Assembly (NCBI RefSeq): GCF_000336675.1
Contig: NZ_AOMB01000022.1
Span: 72,306-136,149, forward strand
Reading direction: 5' to 3'
Source of the DNA: Halococcus hamelinensis 100A6
Lineage (GTDB): Archaea; Halobacteriota; Halobacteria; Halobacteriales; Halococcaceae
Length of the DNA: 63,844 bases
A model generated the notes under the pieces. That model was given only the letters and a program-made list of their open reading frames with translations. It did not search any database and was not told the origin of the DNA. A program made the translations under genes and the position numbers. Shown piece after piece: positions 49,916 through 58,931 of this stretch; the first letter of the stretch is position 1; each line of letters begins with the position of its first letter.

Positions 49916-52753
49916 TCAATCCCAGAAGGACTGGGTCCGGGCGTACTGGCGCTCTTGGGAGAGGATATCCCGGTAGAAGTCGTCTTCGTCCTCCCGGAGT
50001 TTGGCGATGATCCGCGCGGCGTTGTGGGGACCGACCCCGCGGGCGGCGAGCGCGATGACGGCCTGTTTGCCGTGGCTCTGGACCAGTGTCGCGGCCTGGT
50101 AGGCCCGCTTCGTCTGTTTTTCCTGCTCGTCGTCCTTCTCGTCGGCCCTGACCGCTTCGACGACCTCCTCGGCCCACGGGTTGAGCGCCGCGATACGAGT
50201 CGAACCGCAGAACGGACACTCCGGCTGGTCGGGGACCCGCCTCACTTCCTGGGTGCGGTCCCACTCCTGACAGTGGAGACAGAACAGCAGCATTCGGTCC
50301 TCCTGGATCCGCTCCCGGACCGTGTCGATCACGCTCGCGTCGGCGTTCTCGGGTGCGAGCAGCTCCCGACCCGACGACCGACCGTCGATTCCAACGGGGG
50401 TGTGCTCGGTGTGGAGGACGACCTCGACCTCCCCGTCCCGGATCCCCGAGAGCACCTCGCCGGTTGGCTCGATCGCGAGGTCCTCGTGGAAGATCTCGCG
50501 GACGGCCTCGTCGTAGACGGGCGTGTCATCGAGCGCCGCGAGGAGGCGGTCCCGGCCGAATTTTCTATTTCCGCGCCAGGACTGGAGCGCGCCGAACGTC
50601 GCCGCGACCTGGGCGAGCTTGAACTTCAGGGCGTCCGAGTTCTTGAGGCTGAGTTCGATGATCCCCGCGACGTGCTCCGGTTCGGTCCCGCGGAGCACGC
50701 CCTCGATATCCGGGCCCGAGACCCCGCGCGGGACGTCGAGTTCGATCCGGTAGGGGTCGATCTCCAGTCCCACCGACGAGCCCGTCTGTTGGCCCAACAA
50801 CGCCGAGAGCACTCGACCGAGGGTCTGATTCGTGGTGTGGCCGAAACAGGCGTTCACCACGACCGAGCGGGGCTCGTACTCGACCACCACCCGCTCGTCG
50901 GTCGGCATCGGGCTCCCAGACTCGACCTGCTTTTCGAGCGGGTCGAGCGCCTCGCCCGCGGTGTACTCGTCGGTGGGATACCGGTCGGCGAGGTCGGCCG
51001 CCACTGCCGACCGGGATTCGCCGGACTCGAACGCCTCGCCGACCCAGCCGCGGACCTCACCGACCTCGCCCGCGACGGGTTTCGGCACCGGGATCTCGCT
51101 GCCGGTCCAGGAGGGGACCTCTCCCGTCGGGTCCTCGATCGGGCTGACCTTCACCTCGCTCTCCTCGTCGTCGACCTCCGCGATCCGCCACATCTCCCCC
51201 CGTTGGATGAACGTCTCGCCCGGGCCCGCGAAGTTGACCACGAACCGCTCGTCGAGCGTGCCGATGGCCCGCCCGGAGGCCACGTCCGAGACGGTGTAGG
51301 TCTCCTCGTCGGGGATCATCGAGAGATTGGCGTAAAAGTACTGCCACGTTCCGCCGGATTTCTCCAGCCTGTCGAGCTCCTCGTCGAGCCAGAGGATCCG
51401 GTTGTCCGAGAGTTCGCGCACGACGTCCCGGAAGTCGTCCGCCGTGAGGTCGCGGAACGGGTAGGCCCGCGTGACGAGGTCGTAGGTCTTCCTGGCGCTG
51501 ATCTCGCCGAAATCCATCACCGCTCCCGCGATCTGGTTCGCCACCGTATCGAGGCTCCCGTGGTGGATCTCGGCGGGTTCGACCAGCCCCTCGTGGGCCC
51601 GCCGACAGATCGCGAGGGCTTCGAGCGTGTCGTCGGGCCGTGTCGTGAGCACGGTCCCGGAGGAGAGCTTGTCGGAGCGGTGCCCCGCCCGCCCGACCCG
51701 CTGGAGGAGGCGGGCGACCTCGCGTGGGCTCTGGTACTGGATCACGTGGTCGACCCGGCCCACGTCGATACCGAGTTCCATCGAGGAGGTACAGAGCAAT
51801 CCATCCAACTCCCCAGCCTTGAACGCGTCCTCGACCTCGATCCGGGCCTCCTTCGAGAGCGAGCCGTGGTGGACACCGATAGGGAGGTCGAGCGCGTTAC
51901 ATCGTGACCCGAGCGCTTCCGCGGTCTGTCGGGTGTTGACGAAGACCAGGGTCGACTCGTTCTCGGTCACCAGATCCCGGATCGCCCGAACGTGGCTCGC
52001 GAGGTCGGGGTCGCTCGCGAGTTTCCCCGCGAGGGTTTCGTCCTCGTCGGTGATCCGGGGTTCGCGAACCCGGACATCGAGCCGGCTGCCGACGTCGACC
52101 TCCATGATCTCGCATCCCCGACCCCCGGTGAGGAACTTCCCGACCTCGCCGGGGTCGCCGACGGTCGCCGAGAGGCCGATCCGCTGGAACGGCCCCGACA
52201 GCTCGTGGAGGCGTTCGAGCCCGATCGTGAGCTGGGCTCCGCGTTTCGACGCCGCGAGCTCGTGAACCTCGTCGATCACGACGTGCGAGACGTCCGACAG
52301 GGCTTTCCGGAGCTTCTCGCCCGTCAGCATCGCCTGGAGGGTTTCGGGGGTCGTCACCAGCACGTCGGGCGGGTCGTTCGCCTGCTGCTGGCGGTGGTAC
52401 TGCGTGGTGTCGCCGTGTCGGACGTCGATGTCGAGCCCCAACTGCTCTCCCCACCAGTCGAGCCGGTCGCGCATGTCGCGGTTGAGCGCGCGGAGCGGGG
52501 TGATGTAGAGCGCGCCGATCCCGAAGCGCTCCTCGCCGGCGAGCGCGTCGAACACCGGCAACATTGCGGTCTCGGTCTTCCCGGTCCCGGTGGGCGCGAT
52601 CACCAGCCCGTCCTTCCCGTCGGCGAGCGGCGGGATGGCGGCTCGCTGTGGCTCCGTCGGGGTCTCGAACCCCCGTTCGGAGAGCGCCGTCCGGACCTGT
52701 GTCCCGAGGTGTGTGAAGGCCGCAGAACCGCCGGCGGCCTCGCTCTCTGCCAT
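49916..52753 (-). CDS. Lhr-type DEAD/DEAH-box helicase
   Basis: The 945-residue protein is a superfamily 2 helicase. The first RecA domain has APTGTGKT (about 53-60), TPLRALN, VIDEVHEL and LSATVGDP; the second has VFVNTRQTAEALG, CTSSMELGIDVG and QRVGRAGH. After a winged-helix region a long C-terminal part ends with a zinc site (CLHC, PECPFCGS). It resembles Lhr-family helicases that act on DNA or RNA:DNA. It is the last gene of the rpa1-rpap1-rpe cluster, 39 bp after rpe, which supports a role in DNA repair or replication. Confidence 0.9.
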   Translation of the reverse strand: MAESEAAGGSAAFTHLGTQVRTALSERGFETPTEPQRAAIPPLADGKDGLVIAPTGTGKTETAMLPVFDALAGEERFGIGALYITPLRALNRDMRDRLDWWGEQLGLDIDVRHGDTTQYHRQQQANDPPDVLVTTPETLQAMLTGEKLRKALSDVSHVVIDEVHELAASKRGAQLTIGLERLHELSGPFQRIGLSATVGDPGEVGKFLTGGRGCEIMEVDVGSRLDVRVREPRITDEDETLAGKLASDPDLASHVRAIRDLVTENESTLVFVNTRQTAEALGSRCNALDLPIGVHHGSLSKEARIEVEDAFKAGELDGLLCTSSMELGIDVGRVDHVIQYQSPREVARLLQRVGRAGHRSDKLSSGTVLTTRPDDTLEALAICRRAHEGLVEPAEIHHGSLDTVANQIAGAVMDFGEISARKTYDLVTRAYPFRDLTADDFRDVVRELSDNRILWLDEELDRLEKSGGTWQYFYANLSMIPDEETYTVSDVASGRAIGTLDERFVVNFAGPGETFIQRGEMWRIAEVDDEESEVKVSPIEDPTGEVPSWTGSEIPVPKPVAGEVGEVRGWVGEAFESGESRSAVAADLADRYPTDEYTAGEALDPLEKQVESGSPMPTDERVVVEYEPRSVVVNACFGHTTNQTLGRVLSALLGQQTGSSVGLEIDPYRIELDVPRGVSGPDIEGVLRGTEPEHVAGIIELSLKNSDALKFKLAQVAATFGALQSWRGNRKFGRDRLLAALDDTPVYDEAVREIFHEDLAIEPTGEVLSGIRDGEVEVVLHTEHTPVGIDGRSSGRELLAPENADASVIDTVRERIQEDRMLLFCLHCQEWDRTQEVRRVPDQPECPFCGSTRIAALNPWAEEVVEAVRADEKDDEQEKQTKRAYQAATLVQSHGKQAVIALAARGVGPHNAARIIAKLREDEDDFYRDILSQERQYARTQSFWD

Positions 52754-52792
52754 TGGATCCCCTACGACCGCGACCCGATTAAGACCACCGCC

Positions 52793-53572
52793 TCAGACCT
52801 CTCGGTAGGCCCCGAGCCGCGTGCCGTCGAGCAGATACGCCTCGCCCTCGGCGAGCCCGTCGGGCAGGAACGGCGCGAGGAACTCCTGCTGCTCGACGTT
52901 GACCCACGTCCCGCCGGAGAGGTCGTTGAACGCCGGGAACACCACCAGCTCGCCCGTGATGTCGAGGGCTTCGTCGTAGTGTTCTCTGAAGGGATCGGGA
53001 TCGAGCGGCCCGCGGAGCCACACCCGCTCGGCTCGCGTCCCGCCGACGTCGTCTTCGAGTCGTACTGCGGGATGGTCGTGGCCGACACACACCACGTCGG
53101 CTTCGAGCACTCTCCTCGCGGGCCAGGTGTGGCCGTGTGCGAACCCCACGTCCCCGACCCGGACCCCGCCCGTCGACGTCACCGCGATCTCGCCGTCGAT
53201 CCCATCGGTCACCGACTCGATCGCGCCGTCGTGGTTGCCCTTGACGACCGTGACGGCCACGCGCTCGACGAGCGCCTCGAAGAGGGCTTCGAGTTCGTCG
53301 CGTTCCGGACCCCGCGAATCCCCGATGGCGTGGGCGAGGTCGCCGAGGACGGCCACACGTTCGACGGCGGTGGACTCGACCAGCGAGAGGAGGTGCTCGC
53401 GCCGCTCGGTCGCCCGGCTCGGGAGCGAGACGCCGTCCCACCGAAGCGCGGCTTCGAGCCCCGCGTGGTAGTCGGCCACGCAGAGGACGCGCTCGCCGCC
53501 GGCGCGGACGACCGCCGCCGGTTCGCCGGGCACCGGCTCGATTTGACTGGGGCGTTCGTCGGCCCGCCCCAT
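52793..53572 (-). CDS. rpe: Calcineurin-like phosphoesterase (Rpe)
   Basis: The 259-residue protein is a metallophosphoesterase with CVADYHAGLE, VLGDLAHAIGD, VKGNHDG, FAHGHTWP and CVGHDHPAV, the complete metal-binding set. In Haloferax volcanii a phosphoesterase gene, rpe, is co-transcribed with rpa1 and rpap1. Here the order is the same: rpa1-rpap1-rpe. Its ATG overlaps the last base of the rpap1 stop (TGATG). It may process DNA ends or nucleotides, but its substrate is unknown. Confidence 0.88.
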   Translation of the reverse strand: MGRADERPSQIEPVPGEPAAVVRAGGERVLCVADYHAGLEAALRWDGVSLPSRATERREHLLSLVESTAVERVAVLGDLAHAIGDSRGPERDELEALFEALVERVAVTVVKGNHDGAIESVTDGIDGEIAVTSTGGVRVGDVGFAHGHTWPARRVLEADVVCVGHDHPAVRLEDDVGGTRAERVWLRGPLDPDPFREHYDEALDITGELVVFPAFNDLSGGTWVNVEQQEFLAPFLPDGLAEGEAYLLDGTRLGAYREV

Positions 53573-55461
53573 CAGATGGGTTTGAGGGTGTCGTCGTCGG
53601 GCTCGTAACACTCGCCGCTCATCAGCGCGCTCTGGATCCCGTCGTCGGCCTCGGCGGCCGTGAGACCGTACTCCTCGACCACCCGGTCGACGACCGCCTC
53701 GCGGTCCGCCCCGCTGCCGTCGTCGAGTTCCTGCATCACCGCCACCACGGCCTCCTCGGGGTCGGCCGTCTCTGCCGGCTCGTCCATCCCTCCATCGTCG
53801 TCGGTCGGTTCGGTATCGGCGGGCTCGTCACCGGCCGGTCCGTCGTCGAGCACCTCGTCCTCGCTCGACTCGTCGGCTGCGGCGGGTTCCTCGGTCGCGG
53901 CGTCCACAGCCGAGTCGGCGGGGTCGGTGGAATCGGCCTCGACCCCCGGATCGCCCTCGTCCGCCGGCTCCGTCCCCGCAGCGACCGCCGATTCGTCGTC
54001 GTCGTCGCCTCCGTCTTCGCGGTCGGCGGCGGATGCCTCGTCGGCCGACTCCGCCGTCTCGGGCGTCGGGGTCTCGATGTCCGCCTCCCCCGGCCCGCCG
54101 ACGTCGGCGGCGGTCTCGAACTCGGTGCCGAACTCGTTCTCGACCTGCTCGCGAACCTCGTCGTCGAGTTCGAACTCCTCGGGGTTGTCGAGGTCCGCCT
54201 CGACCGTGGATCCGTCGGACGCGTCGGTATCCGCATCGGTCCCATCGACGTCGACGGGATCGACCGAATCGTCTCCTCCGTCGTCCGGTGTCGACCCCTC
54301 GAACGCGGGCTCGCGCCCCGAATCGTCCGTCCCGGCACTCGGTTCCGCTCCGGTGACGGCTTCCCCGTCGGAGTCGGTCTCGACTTCCGACGGCGAATCG
54401 TCGGCCGGTTCGGCGTCGGGTTCCGATTCAACGTCGATGGCCGGCTCGCCATCGTCGGCCGTCGTCGCCGCGTCGTCGGTTCCAACGTTGGACTCCGTAT
54501 CGGTCTCGCTACCCGTCGTCACTTCGCCCTCGACGGCTTCCACGTCCGGCTCCGTACCGTCCTCGCTGGTCGTCGCCGCGTCGTCGGCCTCCACACCGGA
54601 TCCCGAATCGTCCTCGATGGCTGTCGTCGCCGTCGACGAATCGACGGAGTCGGTCCCGTCGGTGGAATCGGTCACGCCGGCGGAATCGGTTTCGCCAGTG
54701 GAATCGACCCCCTCGGCGGTAGCCGACTCGTCGGTCCCCGTCGACGTCGTTCGCTCGGTCGATCCCTCGACACTACCCGTTCCGGGCGGGACGTCCAGCG
54801 GCGCGACCTCCTCGCGTTCGCCGGCGACGACGCCCGCCGCGTCGAGCGCCATCGTCTCGACGGCGTCGAGATACTCGGCCGTCGTCCCGTAGTGGGCGAT
54901 CGCCCGCGGGACCCCGGCCGCGAGCCCGATCTCGGTCCCTTCGTCTTCGAGCGCCGTCCGGAGGTCGTCGTCGCGCTCGGCGCGCGAGAGCGCCTCGCGC
55001 ATCGTCGCGACGCGTTCGGTCGTTCGTTCGGCGGTGTCGACGACGAACCGGTCTCGAGTACTGGCGTCGACCTCGCTGAGCGTCTCGGGCCGCACGGAGG
55101 TGAACACCCGGTCGGAGTCCTCCGGCTGGAAGGTTCGGGCCTTGCCCGTGACGGCCACGAACGCCGGTGGGCTCGCGCTTTCGAGGAAGGAGAGCGCCTC
55201 GGGCTGGTACTGGCCGGCGTAGACCACGAACGCCCCGGTCGGGTCGACCACCCGCGCGCGGAGCTGTGAGTCGTTGACGGCCTCGATCTCGGTGAGGACG
55301 CCGACGGCGAACAGCCGGTTGACCCGCGCGCCGGTCGGCGTCACCACGTAGTTGGGCGCGCGCTCCTCGTCGCTCTCGGCGTACGAGAGGCTCGCGTCGT
55401 CGAACTCCGCCGCGAACAGCCGGTAGGCGGTCTCGCGCTCTGGTCGAGGGGTAGTGCTCAT
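53572..55461 (-). CDS. rpap1: RPA-associated protein Rpap1
   Basis: The 629-residue protein has an OB-fold N-terminal domain (about 10-190; YVVTPTGARVNRLFAVGVL and RARVVDPTGAFVVYAGQYQP), which fits the RPA-associated family COG3390. A very long acidic, Ser/Asp/Thr-rich region (about 225-565) follows, then a folded C-terminal helix bundle (AVVAVMQELDDGSGADREAV, then EYGLTAAEADDGIQSALMSG) like a winged-helix end. It starts in an ATGA overlap with rpa1. It would bind Rpa1 on single-stranded DNA. The acidic tract is unusually long. Confidence 0.88.
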   Translation of the reverse strand: MSTTPRPERETAYRLFAAEFDDASLSYAESDEERAPNYVVTPTGARVNRLFAVGVLTEIEAVNDSQLRARVVDPTGAFVVYAGQYQPEALSFLESASPPAFVAVTGKARTFQPEDSDRVFTSVRPETLSEVDASTRDRFVVDTAERTTERVATMREALSRAERDDDLRTALEDEGTEIGLAAGVPRAIAHYGTTAEYLDAVETMALDAAGVVAGEREEVAPLDVPPGTGSVEGSTERTTSTGTDESATAEGVDSTGETDSAGVTDSTDGTDSVDSSTATTAIEDDSGSGVEADDAATTSEDGTEPDVEAVEGEVTTGSETDTESNVGTDDAATTADDGEPAIDVESEPDAEPADDSPSEVETDSDGEAVTGAEPSAGTDDSGREPAFEGSTPDDGGDDSVDPVDVDGTDADTDASDGSTVEADLDNPEEFELDDEVREQVENEFGTEFETAADVGGPGEADIETPTPETAESADEASAADREDGGDDDDESAVAAGTEPADEGDPGVEADSTDPADSAVDAATEEPAAADESSEDEVLDDGPAGDEPADTEPTDDDGGMDEPAETADPEEAVVAVMQELDDGSGADREAVVDRVVEEYGLTAAEADDGIQSALMSGECYEPDDDTLKPI

Positions 55462-56762
55462 TCGCCCACCCGCCCGGCCGCCGCGGCGTCACCCGTTTCA
55501 CCGACACCGCCGTCGAGCAGCCCGTGGGCACGGGCGACCGGGTCGTCCTCGCTCGGGCCGAACTCGGTCGCGTCGAGGTTCGCGCCGTAGTCGTCGATCG
55601 AGAGCGTTCCCCGCACGCGGAACGTCCGTCCCACCACCGACTCGCGGATCGAATCGGCCACGACCTCCTGGTCCATCGCCTCGCGCGCGGCCTCGCGGGC
55701 GTCGTCGATGTCGCCGCCGTAGACCTCGGCCGTGAGGTCGGTGCCGAGCACCGCCGTCACTGAGGCCGTCCCGTCGTCGACGATCGCTTTCACCCTGAGA
55801 TCGTCCTCGGCGTCGACGTCGCCGTGGGCGCGACACTGGCCGCGCTGGACGACCCGACCGCACTCGGGACACCGCTGGATCAGCCCCGAGCCGTCGCGGA
55901 CCGCGAGCAGGCTGCCCACGACCTCGACGTCGAACATCCCGCCCGAGGTCACCGCCTCGCGGATCGACATCGTCGGCGCGCCCTCGCCGCCCTCGACCGC
56001 GTGGTCGAGCGGCGTCACCGTCGAGAACTCGGAGACGTTCACCGAGGGCACTCCTCGAAATTCCCGGACGTAGGCGTTCTCGATTCGGATGGAGGCGTCC
56101 GTCTCGATCTCGGAGTGGGGGTCCCAGTCGGTGAACGGCAGCCGCCCCGAACCGTCGGCGAGCACGCCGCTCAGGATCTCGGTCTCGCCGTCGCGGCCGT
56201 CGATGGTCTTGGTCTCGACCTCCACGACCCGGACGTCGAGCGCCACACCGCGGTCGCCCGGCGCGAGTTCGGCGAGTTCGGTGTCGCCGCCGACCTCGTA
56301 GGGTACGTCGATCGTGTCGACGAACGAGACGCCGGTTTCGGAGCCGAGGTTGAGTTCGGGCTTGCCCTCCCACTCGCGGACGCCGGCACCGACCGCCTCG
56401 ATCGAGTCGCCCGGCGAGAGGTCGAAGTCCTCCCACGCGGTGTAGGAGATCGTCCCCGACTCGTCGGCGACCTCGCCCTCGAAGATCACGAGGTCGTCGC
56501 CCTGGTATCGGATCGAGCGCTTGCCCACGGTGAGGACCCGGCCCGTCACCGTCACCGCCGAGTCGCTCGTCGCTATCTCGGCGATCTCCTTGCCGGTGGG
56601 TTCGCCACTGGTGGTGCTCTCGCCGTACTTCCGGCGGAGGCTGGCCTTCGCCTCCTCGACCGGAACGCTGTACTCCACGAGGTTCGCGAGGTCCGCTTTG
56701 ACCTCCTCTTTGTCAACGCCGAGGTCGGAGGCGAGCTCCTCGGCATGGTCGTCGAGCGTCAT
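55458..56762 (-). CDS. rpa1: Single-stranded DNA-binding protein Rpa1
   Basis: The 434-residue protein is the archaeal replication protein A. After an N-terminal helical part (HAEELASDLGVDKEEVKADL) it has about three OB folds (starting near 70, 170 and 285), the last with the zinc finger CPECGRVVQRGQCRAHGD. It binds ssDNA in replication and repair. ATG 56762 is preferred to the GTG one codon upstream. It heads the operon rpa1-rpap1-rpe and probably the helicase gene. Confidence 0.93.
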   Translation of the reverse strand: MTLDDHAEELASDLGVDKEEVKADLANLVEYSVPVEEAKASLRRKYGESTTSGEPTGKEIAEIATSDSAVTVTGRVLTVGKRSIRYQGDDLVIFEGEVADESGTISYTAWEDFDLSPGDSIEAVGAGVREWEGKPELNLGSETGVSFVDTIDVPYEVGGDTELAELAPGDRGVALDVRVVEVETKTIDGRDGETEILSGVLADGSGRLPFTDWDPHSEIETDASIRIENAYVREFRGVPSVNVSEFSTVTPLDHAVEGGEGAPTMSIREAVTSGGMFDVEVVGSLLAVRDGSGLIQRCPECGRVVQRGQCRAHGDVDAEDDLRVKAIVDDGTASVTAVLGTDLTAEVYGGDIDDAREAAREAMDQEVVADSIRESVVGRTFRVRGTLSIDDYGANLDATEFGPSEDDPVARAHGLLDGGVGETGDAAAAGRVGE

Positions 56763-56806
56763 CACTCGCCCTTCGACCGGCGCGAACTAAAGGGTTCTCG
56801 CCACGG

Positions 56807-57013
56807 TCAGGGGTCGAGCGCGGTCTGTGCGTGGGTGTGGTGGAAGAACCGAATCAATGGCTCCTCCGCGTCACCGGCGAAGGGCTCGAAACAGATCCGA
56901 CGGTAGCGCTCGTTGTCGAGGAGGTTCACCAGCAGTCCCGAATCGTGTGTCGAGACCGACTCGTAGGCGGCCCCGCAGACCGGACACGCCGGGTCGGCGT
57001 CGTCGGCTGCCAT
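56807..57013 (-). CDS. Small zinc-finger-like protein
   Basis: The 68-residue protein has C10-xx-C13 (ACPVCGAAY) and a third Cys at 42 (RRICFEPF), but no clear fourth ligand, so any metal site would need a His (HDSG or HHTHAQ). It resembles short haloarchaeal proteins of unknown function. It lies between rpa1 and the ABC genes on the same strand. Confidence 0.6.
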   Translation of the reverse strand: MAADDADPACPVCGAAYESVSTHDSGLLVNLLDNERYRRICFEPFAGDAEEPLIRFFHHTHAQTALDP

Positions 57014-57069
57014 GAGACCCCTCCGATCCGGTCGCGTATGGCTGTTCGGCTCGTCTCGATTGGAACCGA

Positions 57070-58116
57070 TCAGACGGACCGTTCGCCGATCACGTGAATC
57101 GCTTCCGGCGGCAGCGAGAGCCGGACCTGGTCACCGGTCGAACGGTCGAGGCCGTCGTAGGTCGGCGGCGACAGCCTGACCCGAACCACGTCGGTGGTTC
57201 CGCCGTCGGGCGCGACGGTCAGGAGGTGCTGGTCCCCCTCGAAGACGTGGTTCGTGACGGTGCCGGCGACGACGTTCTCCGCGCCAGCCCCGTCGGCGAT
57301 TCCGACGTACTCGGGTCGGATGCAGAAGTCGACGGTCGTCCCGACCGCGTGGTCCGTGCTCGGCACCTCGATCGTTCGGCCACCCCAGTCGAGGACGGCC
57401 TTCGCGCCCGTGTCGACCACCTCGGCGCGGAACAGGTTGGTGCTCCCGGTGAACGAGGCCACGAACGGCGTCGCGGGCCGGGCGAACACCGCTTCGGGGG
57501 CGTCGGTCTGGTGGATCCGACCGTTCTCGACGACGGCGAGGCGGTCGCCGAGCGCCGTCGCCTCGCGCTGGTCGTGGGTGACGTAGAGCACCGGGATCGA
57601 GAGCGACGACAGGAGGGGGCGGAGTTCGCGGCGGAGCCGGCGTTTGATCGGCGCGTCGAGGTTGGCGAGCGGTTCGTCGCACAGGAGGACGTCGGGGTCG
57701 GCGGCGAGCGAGCGCGCGAGCGCGACCCGCTGGCGCTCGCCGCCCGAGAGCGTGTCCGCGGGCTGGTCGAGTACGTCCTCGATCTCGAGGGTTTCGGCGA
57801 GGTCGGCGACTCGATCCGGCGAGTCCGCCGCGTACGCGACGTTCTCGCGGGCGGTCAGGTGGGGAAAGAGCGCGCCGTCCTGAAAGACCAGCACGGTCCC
57901 GCGCTCTTCGGGCGGCCGACCGGTGAGGTCCGCACCGTCGAGGCTGACCCGACCGGCGTCCGGCGTGACGATCCCCGCGACGACCGAGAGCAGCGTCGTC
58001 TTGCCACAGCCGGAGGGCCCGAGCACCGCGAGCACTTCGCTCCCGACGTCGAGGTCGATCGGCCCGAGTTCGAAGTCGGGGTAGGATTTCACCACCCCGT
58101 CGAGCGCCAGGCTCAC
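57070..58116 (-). CDS. Molybdate/tungstate ABC transporter ATP-binding protein
   Basis: The 348-residue protein has Walker A GPSGCGKTT (about 35-43), Q-loop FQDGALFPHLT, signature LSGGERQRVAL, Walker B VLLCDEPLANLD and the switch His in VTHDQ. A C-terminal TOBE-like domain (about 240-348) is typical of ModC/WtpC. The start is a GTG at 58116, overlapping the permease stop (GTGA). It powers uptake with the permease and binding protein next to it. Confidence 0.9.
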   Translation of the reverse strand: MSLALDGVVKSYPDFELGPIDLDVGSEVLAVLGPSGCGKTTLLSVVAGIVTPDAGRVSLDGADLTGRPPEERGTVLVFQDGALFPHLTARENVAYAADSPDRVADLAETLEIEDVLDQPADTLSGGERQRVALARSLAADPDVLLCDEPLANLDAPIKRRLRRELRPLLSSLSIPVLYVTHDQREATALGDRLAVVENGRIHQTDAPEAVFARPATPFVASFTGSTNLFRAEVVDTGAKAVLDWGGRTIEVPSTDHAVGTTVDFCIRPEYVGIADGAGAENVVAGTVTNHVFEGDQHLLTVAPDGGTTDVVRVRLSPPTYDGLDRSTGDQVRLSLPPEAIHVIGERSV

Positions 58117-58931
58117 TCCCACGGGTTGGCGGCGAGGGTGTTGAGCAGCGCGAGCGCGACCACGGAGAGGACGACGAGCACGACGGCGACGGGGTACGCG
58201 CCGTCGAGGCCGAGCGCGTTGAACGAGGTCCAGATGTTGACCGGCAGCGTCATCGGGTAGTACGAGACCATCATGGTCGCGCCGAACTCGCCCATCGCGC
58301 GCGCGAACGTCAGCGTCATCCCGGCGAGGATGCCGGGGGCGGCGAGCGGCAACGTCACCCGCAGCGCGGTGGTCCACCGGCCCTTCCCGAGCGAGCGCGA
58401 GGCGTGTTCGAGCTCCCGTGGCACGGCCTCGAACGCCGCCTTCGCCGTCACCACCACGAACGGCGACGCCACGAACGTCTGGGCGAGCACCACCCCGAGG
58501 AACGAGCGGTAGGGCTGAAAACCGGCCGCCGTCGCGGCCCCCCCGAGCGCGGTGTTCGGCCCGAGGACGGTCAGGAGCACGATCCCGCCGACCGTCGGCG
58601 GCAGGACGAGCGGCAGGACGACCGCGCCGAGTACGACGGTCGTCCAGTGACCCTCGGCGCGGGCGAGCCAGTAGGCCAGCGGGAGGCCGAACGCCGTCGC
58701 GACGACCGTCGTGACCGACGCCGAGAGCAGCGTGGTCCGCGCGGCACCGACTATCTCCCGTTCGCCGAGGCGGGCCACGAGGTCGGCGGGCGACACCGAG
58801 AGGAACAGCGAGACGACCGGCACGAGATAGAACAGACAGAGGAGGCCGCCGAGCCCCAGCGCGACCGCGAGCCAGTCCGGCCGACCGGCCCCGGCGCGCT
58901 CACTCCGCGAACGCGCTGGGTGGGTTGCCAT
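58113..58931 (-). CDS. Molybdate/tungstate ABC transporter permease
   Basis: The 272-residue membrane protein has six helices (from about 20) and the ABC permease EAA loop EHASRSLGKGRWTTALRVTLP (about 177-197, in two parts) with LPPTVGG. This fits ModB/WtpB. It overlaps the substrate-binding gene by 32 nt and the ATPase by 4 nt, so all three are coupled. Confidence 0.9.
   Translation of the reverse strand: MATHPARSRSERAGAGRPDWLAVALGLGGLLCLFYLVPVVSLFLSVSPADLVARLGEREIVGAARTTLLSASVTTVVATAFGLPLAYWLARAEGHWTTVVLGAVVLPLVLPPTVGGIVLLTVLGPNTALGGAATAAGFQPYRSFLGVVLAQTFVASPFVVVTAKAAFEAVPRELEHASRSLGKGRWTTALRVTLPLAAPGILAGMTLTFARAMGEFGATMMVSYYPMTLPVNIWTSFNALGLDGAYPVAVVLVVLSVVALALLNTLAANPWE

Noticed and set aside
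54100..54800. A DNA tandem repeat in rpap1
   Set aside because: The region is repetitive at the protein level (Asp/Ser/Thr/Glu) but has no exact DNA period; it reads as a disordered acidic linker.
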